A stretch of 64,000 nucleotides of DNA from Oscheius onirici (taxonomy: Eukaryota > Nematoda > Chromadorea > Rhabditida > Rhabditidae), in contig OW051470.1 of assembly GCA_932521025.1 (NCBI GenBank), forward strand, positions 3,830,501 to 3,894,500, given 5' to 3'. This document shows, in pieces, positions 52,903-63,673 of this stretch (position 1 is its first letter; every line of letters starts with the position of its first letter). The notes beneath the pieces are model-generated. The model was not told the origin of the DNA. It did not search any database and saw nothing but the letters and a program-made list of their open reading frames with translations. Made by a program: the position numbers and the translations under genes.

Positions 52903-53644
52903 AGTAAGCCTTCAGTAACCTTTCAATTTGGATAGACTATATAGTCTGTTCACAAAAAAACAACCAAATCGCGGATGTTCGCAGGCATTTTGCCTGCGAA
53001 TTCAAACAGCTGAAAATTGAATTTTCGCGTTTAAAATGTTCGATTTGAAAATGGTCGCTTTGCAAAAATCTTGGCTGAGTATCCAATGTTTACTTCATAC
53101 GAATATCTTCTTCTCATTATTTCGCAAAAATACAGAAGTAAAAAGAACATTTATTGCCTTCTCTTGTAGGAATATGAAGTTAGATGGCAGAAATATTATA
53201 AAAGAGAGCAACCCATAAGGAACGACCATATGCCAAACTAGCGTTTAGAATAGGATCCGAGGAATCGGAACTAGATGAACCTGAGAAAGAGTTACTGAAA
53301 GTTCAATGGGTCATAAGAATAAAAACAATACGAAGAACCTGCCTTTTGAAGGAAAAGCTCATTTGTGGGATAAGATCATTGAAAACACCGCAGCCTTCAA
53401 GACTAGACCGATTACGAATTGTGTGGAAAAGGAGGGAATCTAGACAGAGTTACCGTTAGAAATTGGCCAGATTTTGGAGAGAGAAGGAGGCTGCGGCACT
53501 TCATGTCATATCTCGATTGGAGTCGGCTTTCGACCAGTCGGTCCGGCTTGGTGAAGGGACATATGCCTGAAAGTTTAGATTGACACAAAAGAGTCAAAAA
53601 GATATCAGTTTCTCTCCGAAACTTTGACATTCAATGGAAAGAAA
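52903..53644. other. Decayed repeat sequence
   Basis: 52980-53000 repeats the motif GCAGGCATTTTGCCTGCGAA seen at 52648-52665. No supported gene from 53000 to 53644; frames are short and A/T-driven. Confidence 0.4.
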
Positions 53645-53918
53645 TCACCTGTCCCTCTGAACTCGCTGACATCCGAAGTAGCAGGCCAGGCACACAGCGA
53701 TGATAACCAAGGCGACGAAGATGACTACCATGAAAATGACAAAACGATAGATGCTATCCACTCTCTCTTGAATCCGTCTCGTCGTCTCGTAGTTGTCATA
53801 GATTATACCTGTTTGGAAATGGTAACAGAATTGAGATAGATATACCGAGAAGAGCATTGATGACAGCCTTCTGCTCTTCGCGAAGAGACTGTCCGTACGG
53901 ATCCACTCTGGACATCAT
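53645..53918 (-). CDS. 78-aa single-pass membrane protein
   Basis: Exons 53918-53846 and 53808-53645 join in phase. The N-terminal 45 residues are amphipathic and charged (VDPYGQSLREEQKAVINAL, DNYETTRRIQERVDSIYRF), then comes a transmembrane helix (VIFMVVIFVALVIIAVCLAC) with Cys residues at its inner edge and a short basic end (QRVQRDR). The start is the first ATG after the acceptor TTTTCAG at about 53932, apart from a five-codon upstream ATG. The shape resembles small accessory or tail-anchored membrane proteins. No family recognised. Confidence 0.6.
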
Positions 53919-55715
53919 AGGTGGCTCATTTCTGAAAATACTTCTATCAATCCGAGAGAATCCGGGATAATTCGCATATTCTGACGAAAAGTGGGCACGC
54001 GAAGAGTCTGTTTAGATAAACAAGGATGAAAAACAGAGTAAACAAAGGGAAAGGTTGAGGTATGTGCCCTCCCCGAGAAGCAGTGAAGCGCATCCGAATC
54101 CGGAAATCGCTGGCAGTCGTTTGTCGAGAAATAGTTCTCCAAAAAGTCGAAAGTGAAATTTGTTAAGAGCTCTGCATCGGGCAACCCCCTCGAGGCATGT
54201 TTGGCGGATCAGACCGCCCAAGAAACAACTACACGAATGAGATTTTCTGTGCAATTATTCATTTGGGGAGGGGAGGCTCAGTGTGTAATGGGCTTTTTTT
54301 GATGGAGAATGTTCCATTAGACAAAGGGGAGGGAACACACGTCAAAAGTTGTTGCCTGGTCACGCACGAAGAAAGACTTGACAATTAGAGACGAAGAGAG
54401 AGCGCTAATTTCTGGAATCTAGAGACAAAGTTATTCTATTTTGATCAGCACACGTTGTTTATCGCCTGACCACTTTCACAACGGCCATTACGTAAACATC
54501 GTTCTCTATACATCCGGTCAGTCAATTCTATATGGAAAAAAAAGAGAGAGAGAGAGCGATGTCTGTTTGAGCAGAACAAACACAAATTCCTGGCAATTAA
54601 ATTACTATCGGACTGGCAGCAAAGCCGACTGATCTAACGAGAAGGTGACCGACTCAATGAACGTGGAAATCAAACTTCCTCCCGTCCTCCTCCCTAAACG
54701 ACGAAGAGCGCGCCCTTTCAGGCACGAAGAATCCCCTCATTAAGCGCAAAAAGATCTCACATGGATTAGCTGGTCAGAGAGCTAATTTTCCAAGTTATGA
54801 GTCGACTAATTGGAGAAGAAGGAGCAGCTGATTGGTAACATATTGTGTTAGAGCTCGACTACAAAGGATGGCTGCTATTCATGGAATAGCTTGTCATGCT
54901 CCAAAAGTTTGGCTATGAATTTACAATGGCCAAGTGTTCGGCCGAGAGTCGTAAAGTTGCGTTCTCTAATTATGAGAGTAATAGGCTAAAGTAAAGCTTT
55001 TCCGTCTGGTGTGAAACAAAAAACGCGGAATGAAAGGCGATATTCAATTAGAGGCTAGGCTTACTCCTGCGTTGAAATTCGAGGTCCGGAGCTCGTTTTG
55101 AAAAGAAACAAAAGAGAGGGACACATAGAGAGAGTATCCGCTGGCTCAATTAAAAGTCGCAGCTGGCGCTTCTGAGATGGATTGGCTGAAACATTGCTCT
55201 CGACTAAAACATATGATTGACTGGTCTCTCAATTACGAAGTGTTGCTTGAAGTGCTGACCAATGACGAGGCGGTAGCTCTAGTCTAGTCCACACTCTTTG
55301 CTCTGACAGTTCTAGCTTCGTTTGTTCGAGTACTTCAAATAGTTCAAGCCTGGATGACACTAGCAGCGACAGTAACAACAGTTTCTAGTCAGTGTCAAGC
55401 CAAGGTAAAAGCAGACTTACAGAACTTTCTCATTACGGTAAAACTCGTAATGAACGTCTCTAGACGAAGGAGTGGTCATTCATATGGATATTCGGACACA
55501 GGTAAAGTATATAAAGCAATGAGACCTTATTCATATTCATCAGAAGTGAGTCCCGACTACTTGAATAATTAGCGAAGGCAAAAAGGCCGCTGCTTCGGAT
55601 TTACCTCATTAAGAGACTGACTGACCTACTATTTTCGTAGTTGTAGTAGTCCATGAGAAGATTTATGCACTAGCTCAGAATAAATTGTTTCGAGAGTAAA
55701 TCCCAAAGGAATAGT
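53919..55715. other. Long non-coding region
   Basis: 1.8 kb between the small membrane protein and glutamine synthetase. A (GA)n run is at 54542-54560. The 55354-55572 frame (72 codons) has no motif. I see no transposon ends or RNA genes. Probably regulatory sequence plus the 3' flank of the synthetase gene. Confidence 0.45.
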
Positions 55716-56816
55716 TTATTGGAGGATTAGAATGCTCTCTGCGATGGCACGAGTGACCTGGTAGGGGTCGCAGTTGGAAGCGGGTCGTCTGTCCTCGAGA
55801 TATCCTTTTCCCTCTTGAGCGACCTGTCTTGGGATTCTGATGGAAGAGCCACGATTGGCGATGCCCCAGCTGAACTGATCGGCCGAACTCGTCTCATGAC
55901 GGCCAGTCAGACGACGCAGATTGTCCTTTCCGCCATTGGGATCGTAGACAGTCATCGAGGCGAGATGCGTCCTTTCCAACTTTGGCATGGCTGCTTTGAT
56001 GACTTCGAGTCCTCCATCACGACGCATAGCCTCAGTGGAGAAGTTGGTGTGACAGCCAGCTCCGTTCCATTCACCCATCGTCACTTTGGGCTTCGGGTCG
56101 AAGGAGACACAGACTCCGAACTGCTCAGCCACACGCCACAGAAGGTATCTGGCCATCCAGAGCTCGTCGCCCATTTGAATGCCTTCACAGCAGCCGATCT
56201 GGAACTCCCACTGGCCGGGAGTCACTTCCGCATTTGTTCCGAAGATCTTGAGACCAGCATGAAGACAGGCTCTGTAGTGTGTCTCGACCACTTCTCGTCC
56301 GAAAATTCGATCAGCTCCGACAGCACAATAGTAGGGTCCTTGAGGAGACGGATAGCCGTGTTTAGGCCAGCCGAGAGGATAGCCATCCTTGTCCAGCAGC
56401 AGATATTCCTGTTCCATTCCGAACCATGGCTTGTGAGCTGCAATTTTCTTCATCACGTCCTCACAGACAGCCCGATGGTTGTTCTTCGTCGGCTTCAGCT
56501 CGGCATCCAGAGTCTCACACAAAACCAGACGGTTGTTGCCGCCAAGCAGAGGATCCGGATAGACGGCCACCGCACGAAGGAACACGTCCGACTCGCGTCC
56601 TGTACTCTGTCCCGTCGACGAGCCATCGTAGTTCCACAGAGGATATTCGCTCAGCTGCTTTGGAACTCGATCCATGGTCCGCGTCTTCGTCCTCACATTC
56701 TCTCCAGTTCCATCGATCCAGATGTAGGTCGCTTGGATCTTCGTCGGATGCGGCTTCAGACCGAGAAATTGGTCGATCACGGCATGTCCCAGCGGCTGAC
56801 GGTCCATGTAGGCCAT
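55716..56816 (-). CDS. Glutamine synthetase (eukaryotic type), intronless
   Basis: One uninterrupted exon of 366 aa. It catalyses ATP-dependent formation of glutamine from glutamate and ammonia in the cytosol as a decamer. Signatures are intact: WNYDGSSTGQSTGRESD, NHRAVCEDVMKKI, WFGMEQEYLLLDKDGYPLGW with metal-binding Glu residues, the ammonia-site segment GEWNGAGCHTNFSTEAMR, and RRLTGRHETSSADQFSWGIA followed by NRGSSIRIPRQV. Length is standard. A GTACTAACAG acceptor lies 16 nt before the ATG, so trans-splicing is likely. It is intronless and G/C-richer than its many-exon neighbours, which suggests a retrocopy origin or strong expression selection. The 347-codon open frame on the opposite strand is a by-product of its codon bias. 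Confidence 0.96.
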   Translation of the reverse strand: MAYMDRQPLGHAVIDQFLGLKPHPTKIQATYIWIDGTGENVRTKTRTMDRVPKQLSEYPLWNYDGSSTGQSTGRESDVFLRAVAVYPDPLLGGNNRLVLCETLDAELKPTKNNHRAVCEDVMKKIAAHKPWFGMEQEYLLLDKDGYPLGWPKHGYPSPQGPYYCAVGADRIFGREVVETHYRACLHAGLKIFGTNAEVTPGQWEFQIGCCEGIQMGDELWMARYLLWRVAEQFGVCVSFDPKPKVTMGEWNGAGCHTNFSTEAMRRDGGLEVIKAAMPKLERTHLASMTVYDPNGGKDNLRRLTGRHETSSADQFSWGIANRGSSIRIPRQVAQEGKGYLEDRRPASNCDPYQVTRAIAESILILQ

Positions 56817-56959
56817 CCTCCTCCAGTTGCTCCTGTTAGTACAATGAGTTTCCTTTGAAATTGCTACATCTTATGTACTTGGAAAAAAACTTTTGTATTT
56901 TTATGTTCAACGATTTTTTAAGAATCAGATTCTGAAAACTCTTTATTTGCACAAAAAGA

Positions 56960-57508
56960 TTAAGAGTTGTCGATATTAGCTACTTCGTAATTGTTCGGAT
57001 TGCCTCCTCCGATGAGATAGTAGGTCTGTCGAGAACAGAGTTCCATCGTCAGAGAGCACGCACCATGAGCAAACTCCTCGCACTAAAAGAGTGCAATTAC
57101 ACATATTACCACCCAAATGAACCATCTCAATGTCCTGGTCAAGACATCCTCTGGTACAGAGGCAGGTGGCAATTTCGAATCCGTGACTGAACATTTCGTC
57201 ATACTCTTGAATTCCCACCAAATTTCCGGCAATCTGAACTCCAACGGAGACTATTCCGTTGGCTGAACCAATGGGATCCTCCTTACTGAAGTTGTCTTTC
57301 TACAAAGAGTTAGTCAAAGAGAGATACAACTGGACAAACCTCCCAATAAGTCATTCGGTAGTCCCATTTCTTTGTTGCGTCGGGACATTGGATCTGGTAG
57401 TCGAGATTGAAGGCAGTATAGTTTTCTCTGACCAGAGGGATGAAAAGAAGAGCAAATACCTGGAACTCGTAACGGCGAAACAGAGCTGCCACTCACCAGA
57501 CGATTCAT
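56960..57508 (-). CDS. Secreted Cys-containing protein, 145 aa, unknown family
   Basis: Exons 57508-57497, 57465-57340, 57299-57123, 57082-56960 join in phase. The first exon is only four codons (MNRL) followed by a 31-nt intron. The product then has a signal-like start MNRLFQVFALLFIPLV, a segment NLDYQIQCPDATKKWDYRM, GIVSVGVQIAGNLVGIQEYD, a Cys cluster (ATCLCTRGCLDQ), CEEFAHGACSLTMELCSRQT, and the end NPNNYEVANIDN. Eight Cys suggest disulphides. The third donor (GTTCAT at 57122) is weak; using the better GTAATA site would force another frame with poor sequence. The gene starts 240 bp from the divergent UBXN4 start. Confidence 0.6.
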
Positions 57509-57747
57509 GATGATAAATGCTAACCGTTTGCCACATCTTTTTCCTTTCCTTTATTTTCTTTTTATAATTTCCTCTTCCTCCGGATGCATTGATTAAGAAC
57601 TACCGTAATCCCAGAAAAATTGGATACGTGATTGCGTACTTTTTCAATTGAGGGAAAAACAAGTCGACGTTGCTAACCTTTCATTGATTTCCACTTTGAG
57701 AAATTAGAATCGTTTTTCTCTGCTTTTCATTTACCAGCTATTTTCAG

Positions 57748-59369
57748 ATGCAGTGGTTCCCCGGCCCGTATACACTGGCTTGTCAAGTCACCCAAAAAAA
57801 CAAGGCTCTCCTCGTTGTTTTTGTCGATGATGGCTCTGAAAACAGTCAGAAAATGAGCTCTTTCTGGGATCAGGAATGTTATTTTAGCTATTGGTAACGC
57901 TAAACATCTTCCAGATGCCACAAAAGAGCTTCGGCTGTCCCGTGGTTGCAGTACAATTTAAGACATCTGATGAAACTTTTAAGAATTTCACGTGTACGTT
58001 TTCTGAATTTCTTATTATCAAATTTTTATATTTAGATCCGACTCCGATGCTTCCTGCTACATATTTCATCGACGAGAGTTCTGTAGTCAAAATCCTGACT
58101 CTGGCCGATACCGATTCTTTTGACGAGTTTTCTACACAAATTCAGCAAGTTGTCGAGGTAGCCCCGTTTAGTAGCCTGTATTTTTCTTCCCGTGTTCAGC
58201 AGTTCAAATCGAAAAATGCCGCTAGCGGAAATGCTAGCCAGTCTACAATGCCGTCAAATGTTGCTTCTAACACTTCACAGGCACAAACTTCATTGGATGA
58301 GAAAGTTAGACGGTAGCGTGTTACTCAATTGTTTTTTTACATAATTTGCAGAGCGAAAGAGCTGTTGGAAAAGAGGCGTCTTGAAGATGAAGCCAAGAAG
58401 AAGGGCGAAGAGAAGGAAAAGGAACTCGACCGAATTCGTTCTGGAAAACTGATGCAAGAAGCTGCTCAAAAGAGACAAGAACAGGAGTTGGCAGAGTCGG
58501 CTGTTCAACGTCGGCGTGAAAAATTGCAAGCAGAAGCCGAAAAGGAAAGAGTTCGTGCCCAGATTAAAGCTGATCGCGAAGAGCGCGAATTTCGACAGCA
58601 AAGAGGAGCTCAACAGTCTGCGGACGCGACTGTCCCTGCCGAAGAAAATCGCCGCCCTGTTCGAGTTGAATCTGACAGGTATTTGTGTTTTTGTCTAGAA
58701 TAACTCAAAAATTTTCAGATGCCGAGTCCAAGTGCGTCTTCCTGATAACAAGACTTTCATCGAAGAATTTGCTTCAGCCGATAAATTGTCTGTTCTGGCC
58801 GATAAAATCAAAGCAGTAAGATTCCGCCTCTTTCTTAATTGAATGAATGCCAGTCATGCGAAGATTTTGGATCGTTCAGCCTTGTCCAGCCGTATCCTCG
58901 ACATGTTTATACTGCTGAAGAAATGAACAAATCCTTTATCGATCTCTATCTTACACCATCCTGCAATTTGACCATTGAACAGGTGATTCAGTTTAGTTTG
59001 TCACTATATTATAAATTCTTAGAAAAAGTATGGCTCGTCCGCTATTATTTCTTCTAATCCTCTCGGATTTCTCAGCTATCTCTTCTCCCTATTCATCCTC
59101 TCTCCTCTCAGCTATGGATTAGCTTTGATCAGAAGTCTGTTTGGCAGAGGAAACAACTCGAGCTCTTCACAGAATAAGAAAGAAGAAACTTCTGGTGGTA
59201 GACGAAGACCCACTCCCGGAGGAGATGCCACAGTTCGTCGTGTTCGTTTCAGTCATTTTTTCAATGAATAATCAATTTTTAGAGGGGAAACGTTTCGGGC
59301 TTGGACAACCCGAATGGCAATGATGATCCAGAAGCCAGATGGAATGGCAATTCGACGCAATTCATGTAA
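57748..59369 (+). CDS. ubxn-4: UBX-domain protein 4 (UBXN4/erasin), with one broken junction
   Basis: Exons 57748-57877, 57915-57993, 58036-58157, 58200-58312, 58352-58678, 58719-58815, 58854-58982, 59023-59241, 59283-59369. Domains: an N-terminal thioredoxin-like part (MQWFPGPYTLACQVTQKNKA, VVFVDDGSENSQ, LPATYFIDESS), a long charged coiled coil (RAKELLEKRRLEDEAKKK and on), a UBX domain (RCRVQVRLPDNKTFIEEF, SLVQPYPRHVYTAEEM) and a C-terminal hairpin membrane anchor (PLGFLSYLFSLFILSPLSYG). It ends ARWNGNSTQFM as in human UBXN4. It recruits p97/CDC-48 to the ER for ERAD. Exon 1 ends in phase 1 (T at 57877) but exon 2 is open only in phase 0; losing one A from CACAAAAGAGC at 57919-57929 would restore it. 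The 42-nt stretch 58158-58199 is in frame and may be an intron. Confidence 0.88.
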
Positions 59370-59578
59370 AGCTCCCTTGTCCGAATCCCCTAATATTTTT
59401 TATGCTAGACCTCCACATTCTGTTGTGATTTTTTCCCCATTTTCATTCCAGAACCGGGTGAACATAGTAAAACTCCTTTTTATAATAGATTTTTCATGCA
59501 AACTGTTCTTCCAAAACACCAGCCTCTCTGCATTTTTTCTTCAAAGATTTGATCTCCTTTAGAAAAGTATTCAGAAAA

Positions 59579-60503
59579 ATGAGTCGCACAGGTCTGGAGA
59601 TTTGTGTCGATTCTCTCCAATCGGCCATCAGCGCTGCTCATGGCCGCTGTGACCAGCTCGAAATTTGTAGTTCTCTCTCCCTGGGAGGTCTCACTCCTTC
59701 GATTGGTGAGCTAGATACGTTCCAGGTTCAGCAAGTTACAGGTCTTGTCCAATCAATTCAGGACAGTGTCTCCAAAATCAGTCCTTCTGTCTATTTGATG
59801 GTCATGATTCGACCAAGAGCTGGCAATTTTGTCTATTCCAAAGAGGAAATGGAAGTCATGAAGAGAGATCTTCTTCTGATTTCAGAGAGATTTCCTTCGG
59901 CTGGATTCGTCTTCGGAGTGCTCAAAAAAGACAACAGTTTGAACGAAGAAGCAATGACTGAATTGATCACTCTGGTCGGTAAGGAGAGGAAACTGACTCT
60001 TCACAGAGCCTTTGACTTTGTTCCCGATTGGAAACAAGCAATCGAATCTGCTGTCCGACTTAGATTCAGCAATATTCTGACGAGGTAAGGGAACTTCTCT
60101 GATATAGTTAAGGTTCAGTGGTCAACAACCAACGGCTATGGAAGGAAAGGAGCGACTGTCAGAAATTGTCAGATATGCCAAAGAGAAGGGTATCAGGATC
60201 ATTGTAGGTGAGTGAAAACAGTCTTTATCTGAAAAGTCTGCAAAAAATAGGATCTGGCGTAAAGTCGTCGAACATAAAAGAACTCTGTCAAGAGACCAAA
60301 GCTGTCTTCTATCACGGATCGGCATCTGTTACTGTACAATCGGACGTGAGTAGAAAGTATTTTCAAAACGACCAAAAAATTGACAGGCAGCTCCAGCTCC
60401 ATTTCCGATGGGTTCAGCTGAAACAGAAGTGGTAAAAGAGGCTAGCCAGAAAGAGGTAGCTGCTATGAGAGACGCAATTTTCGCAGCATTTGCTGGAATC
60501 TAA
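59579..60503 (+). CDS. cutc-1: CutC copper-homeostasis protein homologue
   Basis: Four exons (59579-60084, 60119-60207, 60251-60345, 60387-60503) give 268 aa. CutC proteins are TIM barrels; conserved strings here are LEICVDSLQSAISA, CDQLEICSSLSLGGLTPS, VMIRPRAGNFVYS, FVFGVLKKDNSLNEEAM, LTLHRAFD, ILTSGQQPTAMEG and VFYHGSAS. The family binds Cu(I) and influences copper handling, but its biochemical role remains unsettled. The length is slightly above the worm orthologue because of the C-terminal MRDAIFAAFAGI helix. It starts 209 bp after the stop of UBXN4 on the same strand, so an operon is possible. Confidence 0.94.
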
Positions 60504-61245
60504 TATACACTTTCTGCTATAAAAGTGTTGTGGTTTTATTAAACAAAGACGAAATAACGGAGGCTGGGAAGTTTCGAGTAAGTTGGAGTTAGACTAGATA
60601 CGACAAGAAACTCAAAAAAGCGCAAAAGAGGGAGTTCAGGCGTTCCGAAAAAGCGTTAGCGACTGGTAGGACAATAAGATACTGTGACCTGAGAAAAAGA
60701 GCTAATTGGCGGAACATCGTCCGGTTCTCGGGGTCACAGGGCTAAACTCACAGTTCCAGTGGCAAGCTTTTTGCCGAATGGTTCTGCAGAACAGGACTCT
60801 AAAAACTTTCCAACTGATGCACTCGGAAGAAAGACTAGTCGAAAGAAACTCTTACTGTGCCTGATCTCTCTCCAGTTCAGACCCTCTTCCAGCCAATGGC
60901 ATCTATGCCATCGGCTAATCTCATTAAACAGCAGCTTCGTCAAGGCTGCCGACCACACACCTGTTTCGAGACCCCAGAGGGCTGTGTCCTAGCTTTTTCT
61001 GTCTTCTTCTGTCCGACCGTAATTCTCGACTACTTTTAAGGCGACACTGACTCGCAACAGACGTGCTTCCTCTCCTCTATCAAGTCGTTGCCTCAAAGCC
61101 TCTCTCAGCTTGTACTAATCTCTATGACCCGTCCGATTTGTCTGTTTTTCTCTGGCAGTGAACAAGTTTGCCCAGCTTTTGTTTCTCGTATTTGTTTCTT
61201 TCAAACAGTTTCCCCTTGTATATTTTCTATAAAATCACTTTCAGA
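60504..61245. other. Intergenic region
   Basis: No ORF with motif or splice support. TTTCAG at 61240-61245 precedes the next ATG directly by two bases. Nothing else seen. Confidence 0.5.
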
Positions 61246-62084
61246 ATGAAACTACTGCTTTTGACAACGTTCGTCATTTTGCTCGAAGCCCGTTCGACGC
61301 CGATCCAGTGAGTTTGTAACATCAGATTCTTCCTTCCGGCTGGTTTTGATACGATCTATGCCCTGGGAAAATTATGATTGATCAGATGTTCCTTTCCTTC
61401 TCGGAAAGTCTCAGACCAATTACAGTCGCACGCAATCAGCGTAACCGGGGATGTAATCGGCGCGAGTGAAAGGCTTCATAAATCTTCACTTTCAGAGACA
61501 AGATCAAGAGAATACTCGACTTTATGCAGACAGTCAAGGGAAATGGAGCTTTGGCCATTTCCACGGTACTTGTTCAAGATTCACCAAGTAAAAATAAGGT
61601 TTAGCCAACTGGACTGTATCCAGTCAATGAGATAACCGAGGACAACATCCCAAGTATCTTCGGATTTCACGGGGCTTTGAGACGGGAACTGGAAGAGGCT
61701 AAAGCTGAGGCCAAGGCGAAGGGAAAATCAGTAGTTCCGGAGAGATTCTCGGCAGACAACGACATCAATTTCGTCAAGAGAGCAGACAAACAGCAGATCT
61801 CTTCGGCTCCTCAGACTTCTCGTCTTAACAGACCTCATGGGGCTCCTCACCGTCCTCCTGTCCATGCCTCTGGTTACAATGCTGCCAATAATGCTCCTTC
61901 TTTTGGCGGAGTCTTCAATCCTCCGTTCGATAGCGAGTCGAAGATCGACGCCAATCCCAGTGCCGAAAAGGAAGCTGTCGGTTTCCTTAGTGCTAACAAA
62001 GGAGGATGGACTCTTGCTCCCTCCAATGTCAAAGTCCCCGAAATTGCTCCCGAGTACGGAGAAGATATCGATATTGGTCTATAG
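61246..62084 (+). CDS. Secreted protein of unknown family, 203 aa
   Basis: Exons 61246-61307, 61496-61565, 61605-62084 join in phase. A signal peptide (MKLLLLTTFVILLEARS) is followed by KIKRILDFMQTVKGNGALAI, GLYPVNEITEDNIPSIFGFH, an alpha-helical Lys/Glu/Ala stretch (LRRELEEAKAEAKAKGK), a His/Pro/Asn-rich part (NRPHGAPHRPPVHASGYN), and an end containing GWTLAPSNVKVPEIAPEYGE. No Cys in the mature part. No family recognised. The exon 2 donor was chosen as GTACTT at 61566 because the stronger-looking GTAAAA at 61588 breaks the frame. Confidence 0.65.
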
Positions 62085-62134
62085 AAGAGAAGAGTTAAGA
62101 CTTTTTTGCCTGTACATATCGTTTAGTTGTAATT

Positions 62135-63658
62135 TCATTCATAAATTTCAAAGAAACCCGCTTTCTCGAGCATGTCAGCCACTTGTACAAAGACGTCTTC
62201 CATCTTCGGACGGGCTGAGCTCTCTTCCGACCACATTCTGAATATACGTAGATTAATTAAAAGAAGAATTACTTTTCGATGAGTTGTCTCAACTCGGATG
62301 GACATATGCTCTCATCGAAGACTGGTCGTGTTCCTTCTCTGACAGCACTGAGCAGAGCCAGGAACCCGAATCCGTCATGTGGTCGTCTTCGATGAATCAT
62401 TTCCCAGAAGGCGATTCCGAGACTGTACACGTCACACTTTTCGTTGTATGACCCCGCCTTTGACTTGGCTACGACTTCCGGAGCCATGTAAATCACGGTT
62501 CCGACACTGAACAAAAAGAGGTTAATTCTGGTAATCAAGTAAAACACACTCGGCCGTCATTCCCGCATCCACAGTTGCACAAAGACCGAAATCACTGATC
62601 TTGAGTCTTTTGCCCCCATCTCCTAACAACATATTCGCTGGTTTGACGTCTCTGTGAACAAGACGTTTTTTGTGAAGAAAGGCCAATGCTGAAGAGGCCT
62701 GTCTACACCAGTTCAACGGCTCGGTAATTGTGTAGTCGTTCTTCATGTTATAGATTGCTAAATGAATTTAAAGAGGAAACGGAAGGACTCTAACCCTCGT
62801 GAACAGATCCACACTCCATGTATTCCATGAGTATTCCCAGTGGTTTGTCTCTCTCAGTCGGGGAAGCAAACAAAACGCCTCTGGACTGTACGATGTTTGG
62901 ATGAGTCACAGTCTGAAATTTTACGAGACAAATGACGAAATCTTTACTTTGAGCAAGTAACAGAGTTCCCTAGTGGCTGCTGCTTCCCATAATTTGACTC
63001 GTCTGTCGAAATACTTCACTGCTACTCTTCTGAAAAATACTTTTTTAGAATAAACTAAAACAACAATTACCTATAAAACTTTGTAGAGACCAATTGGACG
63101 GAGCCTTGTGATCCTCTCTCCAAATGACGAATGTACACTAGATCTTCGGGATAGAACACTTCCAAATCTTCCTCGACCATTAGCGAATTTCGTTTAAAGT
63201 TTTGAGCATGCTTGGATTGTGAAGCGGGAATGACAGTTGGTGCATCGAGACCCAATGATCGCGAGGATCTGTTCTCCGAGGGTGGTTTGAGGGTTGAGGT
63301 AGATGGGAGACTGGAGGATCGAGGACTGGGAGAATCGTGATCGTGACGGAGAGATGACTCTCTCCTCGGAATAGGAGGCGGAGGTAGTCCTGACAGTGAG
63401 GCAGGTGCTTCCATTGACAGTTTGGCCAGATGTTCTCGAATGATGGTCGAAGTGGGAGCTTCAGAGATGGGTCGAGGCTGAAGAGCGTGAGGCGGAGTAG
63501 GGACGGAACATACCCTCTCACGTTGCAGACCAGCCGACTGTCTGAAAAGGAAGGACAAACATTGTCGAAATGGAATGGGATTACCTGTAGATGACATTCG
63601 TAATGGTAGCTTTTTCGGCGAACAACATTGAATCTGATTCGGGGGAGTGATAAATCAT
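62135..63658 (-). CDS. TAK1-like MAP kinase kinase kinase, extends past or starts near the right edge
   Basis: Exons 63658-63585, 63541-63071, 63029-62948, 62912-62795, 62757-62550, 62506-62273, 62237-62135 close in phase to 429 aa. A long Ser/Pro-rich linker precedes the kinase domain. Its glycine loop reads ERGSQGSVQ (first Gly replaced), then RVAVKYFDR with the catalytic Lys, HRDVKPANMLLG, KISDFGLCA, and YMAPEVV. The strings SYNEKCDVYSLGIAFWEMIH and REGTRP resemble TAK1/MOM-4 more than MEKK or Raf. TAK1-type kinases feed JNK, p38 and NLK pathways. The ATG at 63658 follows TTTTTCACAG, a good trans-splice site. Upstream, 63670-64000 also looks coding on this strand (FDCPIEPFDRLKLCFDSPIN), but joining it needs an 11-nt intron, so it may be a separate gene or part of a longer isoform. 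Confidence 0.82.
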
Positions 63659-63673
63659 GAACCTGTGAAAAAC

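Noticed and set aside
55815..56858. 347-codon plus-strand frame opposite glutamine synthetase
   Set aside because: Exact antisense of a conserved enzyme; its translation is Ser/Arg/His-rich without motifs and is explained by codon bias of the sense gene.
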